Below are positions 11,180 through 21,753 of a stretch of DNA of 64,000 nucleotides, in pieces (positions within the stretch are counted from its first letter, which is position 1; each line of letters opens with the position of its first letter). The position numbers and the translations under genes were made by a program. The notes beneath the pieces are model-generated. The model searched no databases, was not told where the DNA came from, and worked only from the letters and a program-made list of their open reading frames with translations. This DNA is from Oscheius dolichura (taxonomy: Eukaryota; Nematoda; Chromadorea; Rhabditida; Rhabditidae), in assembly GCA_932521035.1 (NCBI GenBank), contig OW051496.1, forward strand, positions 1,178,001 to 1,242,000, written 5' to 3'.

Positions 11180-14100
11180 ATGGGCACTGCATTTTCTAGT
11201 GTGAAATATACTCCTGATGGTAATCTTTAGCTCTCTTTAGGTTATCATATTTTAGCCCATATACCCTACTATATTTTGAACGATTTTAAAGATTTACAAA
11301 AACTGCATAGTGGAGGATACAGTACAGTTTTTAAGGGATACAGTACCGTTGAAAAGGACGGGATTAAACGTAAACGGTATGCGCTTTTGTCATCCCAGAC
11401 GTTTCTGTTTAGAACCGTGGCTGTAAAAGAGTTTTTCCGATCGGATGAATATTCCGAACGAGAGATTCTGATATTGAAAACGGTACGACATCATTTTTTT
11501 TCGAGAACGCCTGAAAGAGTCGCACCCCATTGTCATTTTCCCTGTTTTCAGCACTCTCATCCGAACGTTATGGAAATATTTGGAGTAATTTGGGATGGGA
11601 AAGCCATTAGAGACCGAGCGGGTAATGAAAAGCTACAGTATTCCGGTTACGTTATGGAGTATATGGAACTTGGCAGTCTTCATAAAGGTAAGTCAATTTA
11701 GCTTGAAATAAAGCGGTCAGAAATCCACGACGTCTCCAAAACGTACGATATTGGGTTAGCCATCTTATGGATTCGTCAAATCGGCTCTGGAATACAATTC
11801 CTTCATGAGAAACGCATAATTCATAGAGATATCAAACCAGAAAAGTTAACATTTTCTCTAATTTTCTATGGATTTTTTCAGCATTCTCTTAGCCGAGCGA
11901 GATCATTTGAAATTGGCAGATTTCGGACTAGCTCGAAATGTTTCTGGTGGCAGAATTACATCGTAACTATCTCTCCTTCTCTCTTTCTACGGCCTAATTT
12001 TACAGGAATGTTGGTACGCAATACTATAAAGCGCCAGAAGTACTCACTTCAAATAATTACGACGAACGGGCCGATGTATTTTCCTTTGGAGTGACGATTT
12101 GGGAAATATTCCACAGAAAGTTAGCCCATTTCATTCTAGTAATCGTATGAATGTTAGACGCCCATGGGAATATTTAAAGAAGGACAGCGAGGGAAATGTT
12201 GGAAAAGAACCGATAATAGATTCTGCTGCAATGGAAGGCGAATTATCCAGTCTCGTGGAACAGTTAGTAGTGTACTGATTGAAAACAATTGTTCCATTTA
12301 GATGCTGGCAAGAGCCGTCAACTAGGCCGTCAATTGAAGAAATCACTGCATTCAAACCAACATTTGACCCCACGGTGTGTGTTGTCTTTATTAAAATTAT
12401 AAGTATATCTTTGATCAACATGTAAATCATAATGTACATAATGCTCGTTTCAGATTGTAATAGAGAAAGAGGGGCCGATCGATGAGACTGTAGTAGTCAA
12501 TGAGACTGTAGTAGTCAATGAGACTGTAGTAGTCAATAGAAGTACAAGCACTTGGGATACCTCTGTAAGTAGACATTATACTTGTTAGTTATTAGGTGCC
12601 CTTGGTAAGGGGGTAAGCCCCGGCCCGAACCCGGAATTTTTCGTATGGGGATACCACAACAATCGATTATTATCGTATTTCAGACCGTCTATCTGAGACG
12701 TGTTCTTCTTTCAGAGAAATACACGCCTGATGGTAACACACGTTTTCTTTTCCTTTTTACTGCGATATTTTAGGCCTTCCTTACTATACTATGAATGATT
12801 TCAAAGAATTAGAAAGGTGTGCTGAGGGAGAGTTCGCTACAGTTTTAAAGGGGTACGATAGAGTTGGATGGAATAGAAAGAAGCGGTAATATTTGGGCAT
12901 ATTGTTAAATCTTCATATTCAGAGCTGTGGCGTTGAAATTATTTTACCGGGAAAAATATTTCGAAAACGCAATCTGGACATTTAAAACGGTTCATCAACA
13001 CATATTATTCTTATTACTTCATGCTCTTCTTTTGTAACTTTCCTAATTTTCAGCACGCCCATCCGAATATTGTTCAGTTATTTGGGGTCATATGGGATGG
13101 GCAGGTGTCTAAATATAAAGACCTTATTGAAAAGCCCATTTACACAGGATACGTGATGGAATATTTGGAACTCGGCAGTCTTCATAACGGTTCTATTCTT
13201 TGATTTTACTCCAAACAAAAACATTATCAGAAATTCACGATTCAGCAAAACAGTATGACTTGAAGTTAATCGTGTCATGGATTCAACAAATCGGGTCCGG
13301 CCTACAATATCTCCATGAAAACGGCATTATTCACCGTGATGTCAAGCCTAAAAAGTAGGCATTTTCTCACTTTTTTTGCATTTTTTCTTCAGTATTCTTT
13401 TAGTCACAAGAATCCACCTGAAACTGGCCGACTTTGGACTGGCTAGGAATTTTTCTTACCAACAATTATGTACTACTACTTCTGCGTAATTGACTCTTCT
13501 CTTCCCAATAAATTTTAATATTTCCAGTCCCATTGGCGCCTTCTATATGGCTCCAGAAGTAATAACATCAAACGATTACGGTGTTCCAGCTGATGTTTAT
13601 TCATTTGGAGTAACAATATGGGAAATTATATGCCGGAAGTCAGGTGATTTCGTTTGATCAGTGTACAATATAAAAGTAGGTACCCTTCGAACCATCTACA
13701 AGATGGAAAGGATTGTATAGAACTGCCTATAGATCCTGATAAAATGAGCGAGGATTCGTGGAATTTTGTGAAAAGGTTGGTGTAGAAATATGAAGTTTGG
13801 GGCTGAAAAGGCCTACATAATTAACCTTATTTCGTTTTCTTTTTTTGTTGGACAATTCTATAAAAATATTTTTAAAGGAACAGTCAGGAAGTTTTTCTGC
13901 TACCGTATACACTGTTTTCATTATATTTACCTTTGGTGTACATATAGGGATCGCTTAAAATGTGGAAAAAATGAAAAGAAACGATAAAAATAGCGATACA
14001 TCATCAAAATGCTGACGAATGCTGATCAAATTTTGAAAAAACGTTCTTCCCGGGCACCGGCGTGCTGACGTCCGTAACTTGGGATGCTGACGTTGGTCGA

Positions 14101-15276
14101 TATTCGAGCACTTTCAACGCATTTTTCTCGATATTTTGACATTTTTATGATTTATAAAATAGTGCATCGTGATCAGCGAAAAATTCTCTATTTTCTGAGA
14201 CCTGGTCGAAAAACTCCCCGACTGTTCCTTTAAGATGCTGGCAAAGAAACATTTCTGATAGGCCGTCGATCCAGGAAATCATAAACTTTGAACCGATATT
14301 CGGTCAGACGGTAGGTGAAAATTTGCGTGTTACAAAAGAAGATGGGCAACTCTTTTTTTAGATTTTGGTCATGGGAGCAGGCGGTGTTAAGAAGATGACA
14401 ATATGGAATCGGAAAGCATCCACTTGGACTGTTTCACGAATGGAACTTCCTGACCATATTGTATCTGATGGTGCTGTTTATCTCGATGATGAACTCTATA
14501 TAATCAACTGTAACAAGTCATTATTCAAGTTGGACAAAAATATGGAATGGAAACAACTGGCTGATAAGAATGAGAAACGAGGATATATTAAGAATACCTG
14601 TTTGGGATGGAATGGATACATTTGGGTGTTTGGAGGAGTCAGATTAAAAAGTGTGGAACGATATGATCCGAAAAAGAATAAATGGACAGAAATGCCGTAA
14701 GTTGTATATAAAGGGTCTTTTGAATAATCTTTTGATTATCTTTGCCTAATAAGCTATTTTAGAGACATGAAATATGGCAGACGTGATGCAGCTGCAACAG
14801 TCTGTAACGGGAAAATATATATTTGTGGAGGAATAGAAGATGATGATGTCGAATTGAAAAGTGTGGAATGTTTCGATCCTGAGAGTGGAGTGTGGACTGA
14901 ACTGACGGATATGCCAACACCTCGAGATGAGCATTCCCTCGTTTGTTATAGAAATAAGCTGGTTGTAATAGGAGGTTCGGATGGAAGAGAAGATACTACC
15001 ACAGTTCTGGAATTGGATCCACTGGAGAACAATGGACAGTGGAAAGAGTTGTCGCCCTTACTCTACACTAGTTTTATTTCTGTTGGAGTTGTTCTTGGCC
15101 GAGAAATCATTACAATTGGCTGGGATAATTCTAATGATAGTCACAATGTGCAAATATTTGACGGAATCAATTGGCGTGTCGGCCCCTCTTTCCCTCTGTA
15201 TTATTCTCTCCCATCGTCTGCTGTTCTCGTTCCTCAAGAGTTCGCGGATCGTCTTTCTTCTTATCCGATCGATTAA
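11180..15276 (+). CDS. Tandem double protein kinase fused to a kelch domain
   Basis: Starting at MGTAFSSVKYTPDG, many short exons keep one frame. Kinase 1 (about 11256-12375) has a glycine loop HSGGYSTVFKG, VAVKEF, an alpha-C EREILILK, catalytic IIHRDIKPEN, DFGLAR and YYKAPEVL: all key residues of an active TKL-like kinase. Three 18-base repeats (12484-12537) follow, then an in-frame linker without its own start codon leads to kinase 2 (about 12775-14315), with HRDVKPKN and DFGLAR but alanine where the alpha-C glutamate is expected (ENAIWTFK). A kelch domain (14363-15276) begins ILVMGAGG and ends ADRLSSYPID. AATAAA follows near 15283. A MITE sits in one kinase-2 intron. Two adjacent genes cannot be excluded. 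Substrates are unknown. Confidence 0.7.
12484..12537 (+). repeat. Three coding copies of an 18-base unit
   Basis: The unit GAGACTGTAGTAGTCAAT occurs three times without a mismatch and encodes ETVVVN repeated in the linker after kinase 1. Perfect identity suggests recent replication slippage, and the repeat number may vary between individuals. Confidence 0.9.
13876..14229. mobile_element. TTAA-targeting MITE, copy in kinase intron
   Basis: The element begins AGGAACAGTCAGGAAGTTTT and ends with the matching inverted repeat ACTCCCCGACTGTTCCT, flanked by TTAA at 13872-13875 and 14230-14233. The right TTAA plus one G supplies the AAG splice acceptor of the next kinase exon (starting 14235). Confidence 0.8.
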
Positions 15277-15589
15277 AAACAATAAATAATTCGAGAGATC
15301 ATAGCGAAATTGACAGGATATATTTTGAGGGAGTATAACAAAAAGCAAAGAGGGAGAGATGTATTTCTCGACAAAAAGAAAAAGACGGAATGAACGATGA
15401 AACCTTGCACGGTTGTCTATGTCGAGTCGTTTTCTGAAGACCGCTGCGGTCGAATTTCTTATGGAAAAGTCGGGCTGTCAATGTCGGGAGCCTGTAAATT
15501 AAAGGATCATAGTGTTGGCGTGTTCAACGGAGTATACTTCTAACAGCTAAAGACCCCTTACAGTTACCACAGCTCGCCGCGGAAGAAGA

Positions 15590-16060
15590 AAGGTCGGCGC
15601 CACAGTGATCGTGCCTCTCACTCCGAAAGTGTATATCTGAATAGAGAGTCTTCGTCTCTACAAAGTTGGATACCGTAACCGCTGTGGGACCGGACCTTCT
15701 TCCGACATGGTCCCGTAACGGAGATGCGCCGCGAAATTTGAACTCGTGTGACATATCCGTTGGAAACGGACTATATTTCCCACAGACGTCCATTTTTGTG
15801 CTCACGAGATCCCGCAGCGAAAAATATAATGGGAAAAAACAAAAATGGAATACAGAAAAAGCAAAAGAAGTTGACCGACGGAAGGACCGAACCCCCGAGC
15901 TTTGGCATGGGGTCCCACCACGAACGGGTCCCGCGGCGTAAAAGATGTGACTACACTTCAGAACATTCAGAACAAAAAGCAAAAATGTTTGACCACCGGA
16001 GGGATCGAACCTTCGATCATTGGATCCGTGTAACAGAGAGAGACCCTCTAGCTATCCAAT
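15590..16060 (-). repeat. tRNA-derived SINE-like element, copy 2
   Basis: Read on the minus strand from 16056, an A-box-like TAGCTAGAGGG and a perfect B box GGTTCGATCC form the first unit. A second unit contains GGGTTCGGTCC near 15890, and the tail contains CCGTTTCCAACGGATATG and the inverted sequence near 15680-15770. The order matches copy 1 at 9640-10370. No acceptor-stem pairing was found, so it is not a functional tRNA. Confidence 0.6.
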
Positions 16061-16105
16061 AAAAAAAGGGAAGGAATGTATAACGGTATATCTAAAAAAA
16101 TTTCT

Positions 16106-18866
16106 CGATAGGAAGCCGGTCAATTTGAATCGTATCCCTCCTAACCTTTTAACCGAAATATTATCAAGAGTAGGTCTCAATTCTTTTTATTATTCCAACC
16201 GCTGTCTAACTTTGTAGAGCCACGGTTAATTTTTGGTTTGTTTCAGAATAGAGTACACTAAGATGTCTACCTTTATAATAACCGTAAAGTAACAAACGAA
16301 ACGTTTTTTACATACCTAAAAATTGCATCGGAAAAAAAGTTGAGAGAGAGAGGGGACAGTATGACCGTTTTTTGAAGTTGACTTCATCTTGTTCAGAATT
16401 TTTTTCTGATCAAAGTAAATCTATTTTAAAAATTATAAAAATGTCTTTCGCGAGTAAAATGCATATAAAGTTTCAATTTTTTATTGCGAATTTCGTCCGA
16501 CGCGCCTCCAAGCAACGCAAGTTGCCTTGAACAAGACCGCGCGCTGTTTACGCGCCCATTTGATTGAATTTTCTCCCGCTTGTGACGTTTTCATGAAAAA
16601 CAAAATAGTGCATCTTGGTCAGCTAAATTAGCTTTACAAAACAAGACCGATTACAACAAAATTCATGATAGTTTTGAAAATTCGGGGTACTGTAGCAAAA
16701 ACGATCATACTTTTAATTCTTTTAATTGAGGAAGTACGGTAAGCAAAATAATTTTCAGTAAACTGGTCGAGTGATGATTAATCTCTCCCTCATTTCATCC
16801 AAACTATATCTTCTGATTTCAAGGATCTTATCAAATATGCAGCGATTCTCCACATTCGAGAGAGTTCGGCAACGTTTTACTTGGGTAAAAACTTCTCTTC
16901 TTCGGAATGTTTCACTGGTTTAGACTGAGCTAACGAATTTTCGATATGCTCCGAACTATAAAAACTCACTTGGAAGCCAGAGAACATTCTCTGGATGGAT
17001 TGACTTTGTTTTACCCATGGTCACGTATGCACAGCTCGAGAAGATGGATCGGCAGTTGGGACGGCAGTTGAAGGAGATTTATGAATATAAGTAAATACCG
17101 TAAAAATCCTATTATAACCCCACCCCTCCGTAAGCGCGCTCTGTAAAAATGCTCTGTCTGTCTCGTGCAAAAACACCATTGCAGCGGTTTTTTATTATTT
17201 TTTTCTTGTATTATTATGATCATTATACCCTTATACCCTAGACATTGCCTTACAGAAAGAAAAATAAAAGAAAAGCCAAAAATAACGAAGTAATCGACTC
17301 CCAAAGTCAGTTAGATGGAGCATTTTAACAGAGCGCGCTTACGGAAGGGTGGGGTTATCACAGCTCGCCGGCCTGACCAAAAGCGCGCCACGACGTGATT
17401 TACGTAACTGGCGCGCTACAGTAATTAAAATTATTTCCCATAATAAACTGTCTCATCTGGGTGCATCTAGTTCTCTTTAGTGGTACATCCGATTTGATTT
17501 CTGTTTTCTGCAATCGATTCAGCACATAAGATTGTCTTTTAATAGAGCTTGCCACCTAGATCTGACAACTGTATGTAACAAAAATATCGAAAATGCCACT
17601 AAATTTGATGCCATTTATGCATTTTTCATTGTTGGAAGTCCAAACATTCTATTAAAAGACAATTTGATGTGCTCTAACGATTTCAAAAAACAGAAATGAA
17701 ATCGGATGTACAACTAAAGATAACTAGATGCGCCCAGGATAGATGCAAAATTCCTTAACAAAATTTGAAATTTTCCTTTCGCGGGTGGTATTCTTTTTGC
17801 TTTAAAAATATTTTACTCAACATTGCTGACATTGGATTTGTCTAATTTTTATGGCAAACAATTAGTCACATCGTGAGCAACATTTTGATACCAAGAATGA
17901 CCAGTAACGCTTCGGAAAACTCTTTTTTAATGGTAAAAGGGGATTTCCTGAACAAAATTCATGAATGCCACATTTCTCTCTATTTCTTTGGTATTCTGTG
18001 TTTTTCTCCTTTGCTATATAGTAATTCGTGGTCGATAAAACCAGAGAAACCATCAAAAACGCATGAAAATGCAGAACATTGATTTTGGCATTGGAGCGCT
18101 CCAACCTTTAAATTGGCGGTCGCGGCGAGCTGTGTTATAATAGGATTTTTACGGTATTGTTTTTATTTTTTGAGAAAAAAAGTACGCCCCCTGTGCTTTT
18201 GCTTTTCTGGATTACTATAGAAAATTACTAAAGGAACCAATAGATGCAGCAGGCGGGCATATTGTTCATTTTAATTTAGAGATCGACATGACATCAAATC
18301 GCTGAAGCTCCACTGCGTTTCTTCTCAGTACTTGGAACTGATTATAAACAGAGTGAGCCCCTTCCTTCCTATCCCTCAAACTATTTCAGATGAGCTTCCT
18401 TGGGGCCATCAGGCTCCGCCAAACCAATCATTTTTTCCGCTCCCAAGTGGACTCCGCCCTCGTTACCTTCTACCCAGCTTCGATCATATTCGGCCCGTTA
18501 AAAGATGAGATCAACCTTTTCCGAGGGATTTTTAGACATGGAACAACTATAAATGGGGTAGTTCAACTGCCTTCGCTTTTTCATTTAAAAAAAATAATAC
18601 TTCAGAATTGTCGAGGTATTATTGACTGTCATATGCCAAGATATGCCTTAGTTGGAAAACTCAGTTCGACGTTTGTGGAAGAATACGAATCAATTTCTCG
18701 TCGTTTATGGGAATTAACCGCAAACAAAAAAGAAAGAACCGAAGTCGACAGACAGAGACGGAATGAGGAGTGGAAATGGCTGGGATACATTCCGCCAGGT
18801 AACAGCATTCCTTATGTTGATGTATGGGATCCGTTAGAACGTTATGGCCCTTTTTGGTCTGAATAA
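16106..18866 (+). CDS. F-box-like protein gene, exons interrupted by transposons
   Basis: An F-box-like start, NRIPPNLLTEILSRV, lies at about 16127-16170. A later exon ends near 17091 with QLGRQLKEIYEYK, an exon at about 18279-18350 reads RHDIKSLKLHCVSSQYLEL, and a terminal exon at 18390-18866 reads MSFLGAIRLRQTNHFF through DVWDPLERYGPFWSE and a stop. The C-terminal part resembles rapidly evolving nematode F-box proteins in character only; I know no exact match. F-box proteins usually recruit targets to SCF ubiquitin ligases. The splice structure between 16217 and 17020 is unclear, and a MITE lies there. The intron 17092-18278 carries a 1-kb transposon starting a few bases after the donor. 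The gene may be decayed. Confidence 0.4.
16360..16716. mobile_element. Diverged copy of the TTAA-type MITE
   Basis: The left end AGTATGACCGTTTTT and right end (reverse complement AGTATGATCGTTTTT) form inverted repeats. The interior matches the copy at 52430-52798 in reverse, including AAATTCATGATAGTTTTGAA-type sequence and a GCGCGCTGTTTAC block. Confidence 0.6.
17098..18154. mobile_element. Non-autonomous DNA transposon with nested insertion
   Basis: Terminal inverted repeats start CCGTAAAAATCCTATTATAA and extend through ACAGCTCGCCG; TA dinucleotides (17096-17097 and 18155-18156) flank it. Internal arms at about 17455-17545 and 17645-17745 form a second palindrome. No transposase frame is present. 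A related, truncated copy in reverse orientation is at about 25130-25900. The copy lies in an intron of the F-box-like gene. Confidence 0.7.
17116..17356. mobile_element. Second MITE nested inside the 17-kb transposon
   Basis: A 39-base terminal inverted repeat, starting AACCCCACCC and containing CCGTAAGCGCGCTCTGT, has two mismatches between ends. It interrupts the left terminal repeat of the host element between CCTATTATA and CACAGCTCGCCG, so it inserted later. Confidence 0.7.
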
Positions 18867-18891
18867 ACTTCTCTATACCGTATTCCACTGA

Positions 18892-19070
18892 TATAGTCTG
18901 TCAAGAAAAAAGACGACATTGAAGGTCTAACGTTTTAGCAGCTGGCCGAACTTACTGGCCTTTTTTTTCTTCTTGGCCGCTCAAAAATTATCTGTGAGTG
19001 CGCCCCGCCACTAAAATTTGTTATTGGCGAGTTAGACCCTGAATGTCGTCTTTTTTCTTGACAGACTATA
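18892..19070. mobile_element. MITE family B, copy 1
   Basis: The ends read TATAGTCTGTCAAGAAAAAA and its reverse complement, with GACGACATT...AATGTCGTC continuing the pairing. A second copy with the same ends and a related interior lies at 48909-49069. Confidence 0.8.
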
Positions 19071-19342
19071 AGCGTCTTTCTGTTTCCACTTCTTGTTTCC
19101 TATATCTGCCATGGTTTGTGGATATTGGCGCCCCTTTCTCGGAATCAACCACCTCCTAGATCCTAATTTTTTTTAAATAAAGGCGGACCACGTTCTTACC
19201 ATTTATCGAGTTCCTCTAACCCCATTTTACTACTTGTCACAGTGGATAGCCCGCTTCGCTTCAGATGTTTTACAATCTATCGGTAGCTATTTCCCCTGGA
19301 AAGAGAGACTTATCATTCGTCTCGGCTGTATTCCACTTTTAA

Positions 19343-19628
19343 AGGGACAGTCTCGCCTAGGTGCGAACGTACCCCATTTGGGGTACGATGAGATGGAGCA
19401 GATTTACTGCTATTTGTTAAAAATCATTTTCGCTCGTTTTTTCCATAATTTCTTGCATTTCTTTATATCAAAATGATCAGCAGACGCTAGCGAATCATAT
19501 GCAACAAACAATAAAATGCGAAAATACGAAATGATGAGTTTTCAATACAATTCAAATTGCCAAAAGAGGCGCCAAAGACAAATTCTACAGTAATTCGTGC
19601 CCAACCAAACTAGTGCGAGACTGTCCCT
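19343..19628. mobile_element. TTAA-targeting MITE, third copy
   Basis: The ends AGGGACAGTCTCGC and GCGAGACTGTCCCT are perfect inverted repeats, flanked by TTAA at 19339-19342 and 19629-19632. Confidence 0.8.
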
Positions 19629-19632
19629 TTAA

Positions 19633-20528
19633 AAATCTACAGTTGAAAAGAGTTGAAAATTGGTTATACTGCCTAACTTTAAAAAAAAAAAAAAAAAAAA
19701 AAACGACGTAGAATTTTGTGGCAGAAAGAACGGAGCCCGACCGTAACCAGGAATTCCTAAGGAACTCACTTATGCGGCCGCCTCTTACTCTAAAAGTTCC
19801 ACAGTAACCTTTTATCCGAAAGAATACAGGAAATCTGTTATGTACCCTGCTTCCTTCTTTCCCTGCTGTCTAATTGTGGCTGTTCCAAAGATGGTCAATA
19901 AGCGTTTTCCAATACTTTTTCAGTTTATTCCTAGTAACAATGAAGCTAAAAAACACCACCAAATTGTTATGTGCTGTCTAACTGTGGCTGTCATTGGTAA
20001 ACATTTCCTCCTTTTTTAATGATATACACTTTATTATTAGCATGCCAGAGAGAAGAAAGAAGTAGAAAGAATAGACGGTAAGTAAGTGTAAAAATATATA
20101 TATTTTGAGCTGATAGCTGAAGGAGGGTCACAACGCTGAAATGGATTTTCTTGGAAGATTATCAAAAAAACGAACGAACGAATAGAAAGAAGCAGGCGTG
20201 ATAATGATATAGAGGGGATAAAATACAAAAAAAATATATAGATAGAAAATATAAGTAGAGAGGGATTGTTTTCTTCTTCTTTTTTCATCAATAAGAACTG
20301 ATATCACAATTGTAAAGTCACTCGATAGAGAGTAAGTGAAATAGAGGAGATAAGTACGGGGGGAATTTTTCCGGGAGGCCGCTGTCTAACTGTGGCACCC
20401 ACGTTGTCTAACTGTGGCTGGAAATGAAGCTTAAAAATAACGTTAAAATATTTCCCACTGTCTAACTGTGGCTCAAAAAGAGAGAATAAGTATAAAAATG
20501 GAATTATAAGCACAAAAAACTAGAATAT
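19633..20528. other. Intergenic stretch with recurring CTGTCTAACTGTGGCT motif
   Basis: No reading frame is convincing. It contains a 21-base A run near 19682 and five copies of a 16-base motif (19866, 19974, 20382, 20404, 20458). It also lies directly downstream of the stop codon of the guanylate-kinase exons, so part may be their 3' untranslated region. Confidence 0.5.
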
Positions 20529-21753
20529 CTAGAGAGTTCGGCTATTATTGGGGACCCAGACGTTGGGACGGCTTTCAGCTTGGATGATGCGTTGAACTTG
20601 GCTGATTATTTCTTCCGGATGGTTGCCAGAGACGACATCTGCAAATGGGTTACGGTATTCTGGGTCCTGTGGGGAAAACTTACGGGTAAAGAGGTCTCCA
20701 AAGGTCTGCTCGGTGCGGAGACATCTCTGGTACTGTTGTTGGGCTTCATCTTCAGTTATTCCACGGTCAAGGGCTCTGAAAAGGACAAGTATTGGATTTC
20801 TAGATTGTTTGAGACTTTAATATATCGGATAACCCCCATATTTTTTACGAAAAATTAGCAAAAGCAAACGCAAATTATTGCATGAAATGCAATCTTTCGT
20901 TATAACGAGATTGAGAAGCATTTTGGAGTAAAAATGTTTCACTGCAGACTTTCTTTTCCAGTTCATCATTCTACACAATGTTCAGTTTGCTTTCAGCTTC
21001 TTTTAGCCTAATTTTTTTGCTTCTTTGAGGATTTATATCCAAATTTATTTATTGAAAGAGTTATAGGCATCACAAATGTTTGATAAGGAAAAAAATCATA
21101 ATGAACTGTAATACCGACGAGGTTCGTACAATTAATAGAGCGCGTTTACTACGCGCTAATTTGAGAAATTACGATAGATAATCAAAGGAATGGTGTACGG
21201 CCTTCTAATAATCCATACGATCGAAAGGAAACCCATCAATAAACCACAGTTAGACAGCCAGAACGCCACAACTGGTTTGAGCTGTCTAACCGTGGCTCCC
21301 CTTTTCCCTCCCAAAACTTACGCGATCTGCTGTGGACTAGTCGGCTTGATAAAGACAGCAATCGGGTAGATATTGGCGACAGATTGCAGTCTACGGATCG
21401 CATTGCCGGAGACGTCGAGGATACAGTGTCGTCCCTGAACCATTTATAGTCCTCTATAATTACCCGGGTTACGGTACCTGAGCGGCGACTTGTCTGACGG
21501 ATTCGATGCTGGTCCCGTAGAGATTGTCCTGGAATTGTCCCGCCTCGATGAAGAGGTTATTTCGGACGTCGTCTTCCATCTGCTCCTTGGGGACGAAGTG
21601 ATAGTCGCGTCCTTGGGCCTCGTGTGCCCTAGGGGGTCGGCTGGTGTGGGGAACACAGCTGCTGAAGCGGTCCGGGTTGCGGTTGATCAGTTCGTCGTTG
21701 ATTCGATCCTTCATTGCTCCGAGGATTATCACCGGCCGCGGGTAGTTAACCGT
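20529..21753 (-). CDS. DLG-type (MAGUK) guanylate kinase domain exons
   Basis: Three exons, 21478-21753, 21322-21434 and 20529-20775, encode a guanylate kinase domain of the Discs-large type. The first reads [20 protein letters not shown], then [22 protein letters not shown] and [13 protein letters not shown]; the second reads [15 protein letters not shown] and [10 protein letters not shown]; the last ends [14 protein letters not shown] and NVWVPN. MAGUK guanylate kinase domains bind phosphoproteins rather than phosphorylate GMP, and act at cell junctions. No PDZ or SH3 exons are visible anywhere upstream on this strand within the window. The open frame continues 5' into the kelch domain of the adjoining gene. 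A segment [14 protein letters not shown] near 20690 is an insertion relative to the usual family sequence. Confidence 0.8.

Noticed and set aside
15976-16056. Possible minus-strand tRNA gene with a perfect B box
   Set aside because: The 5' side does not pair with the GGTGGTCA end, and the sequence continues into repeat DNA as in the other copy.
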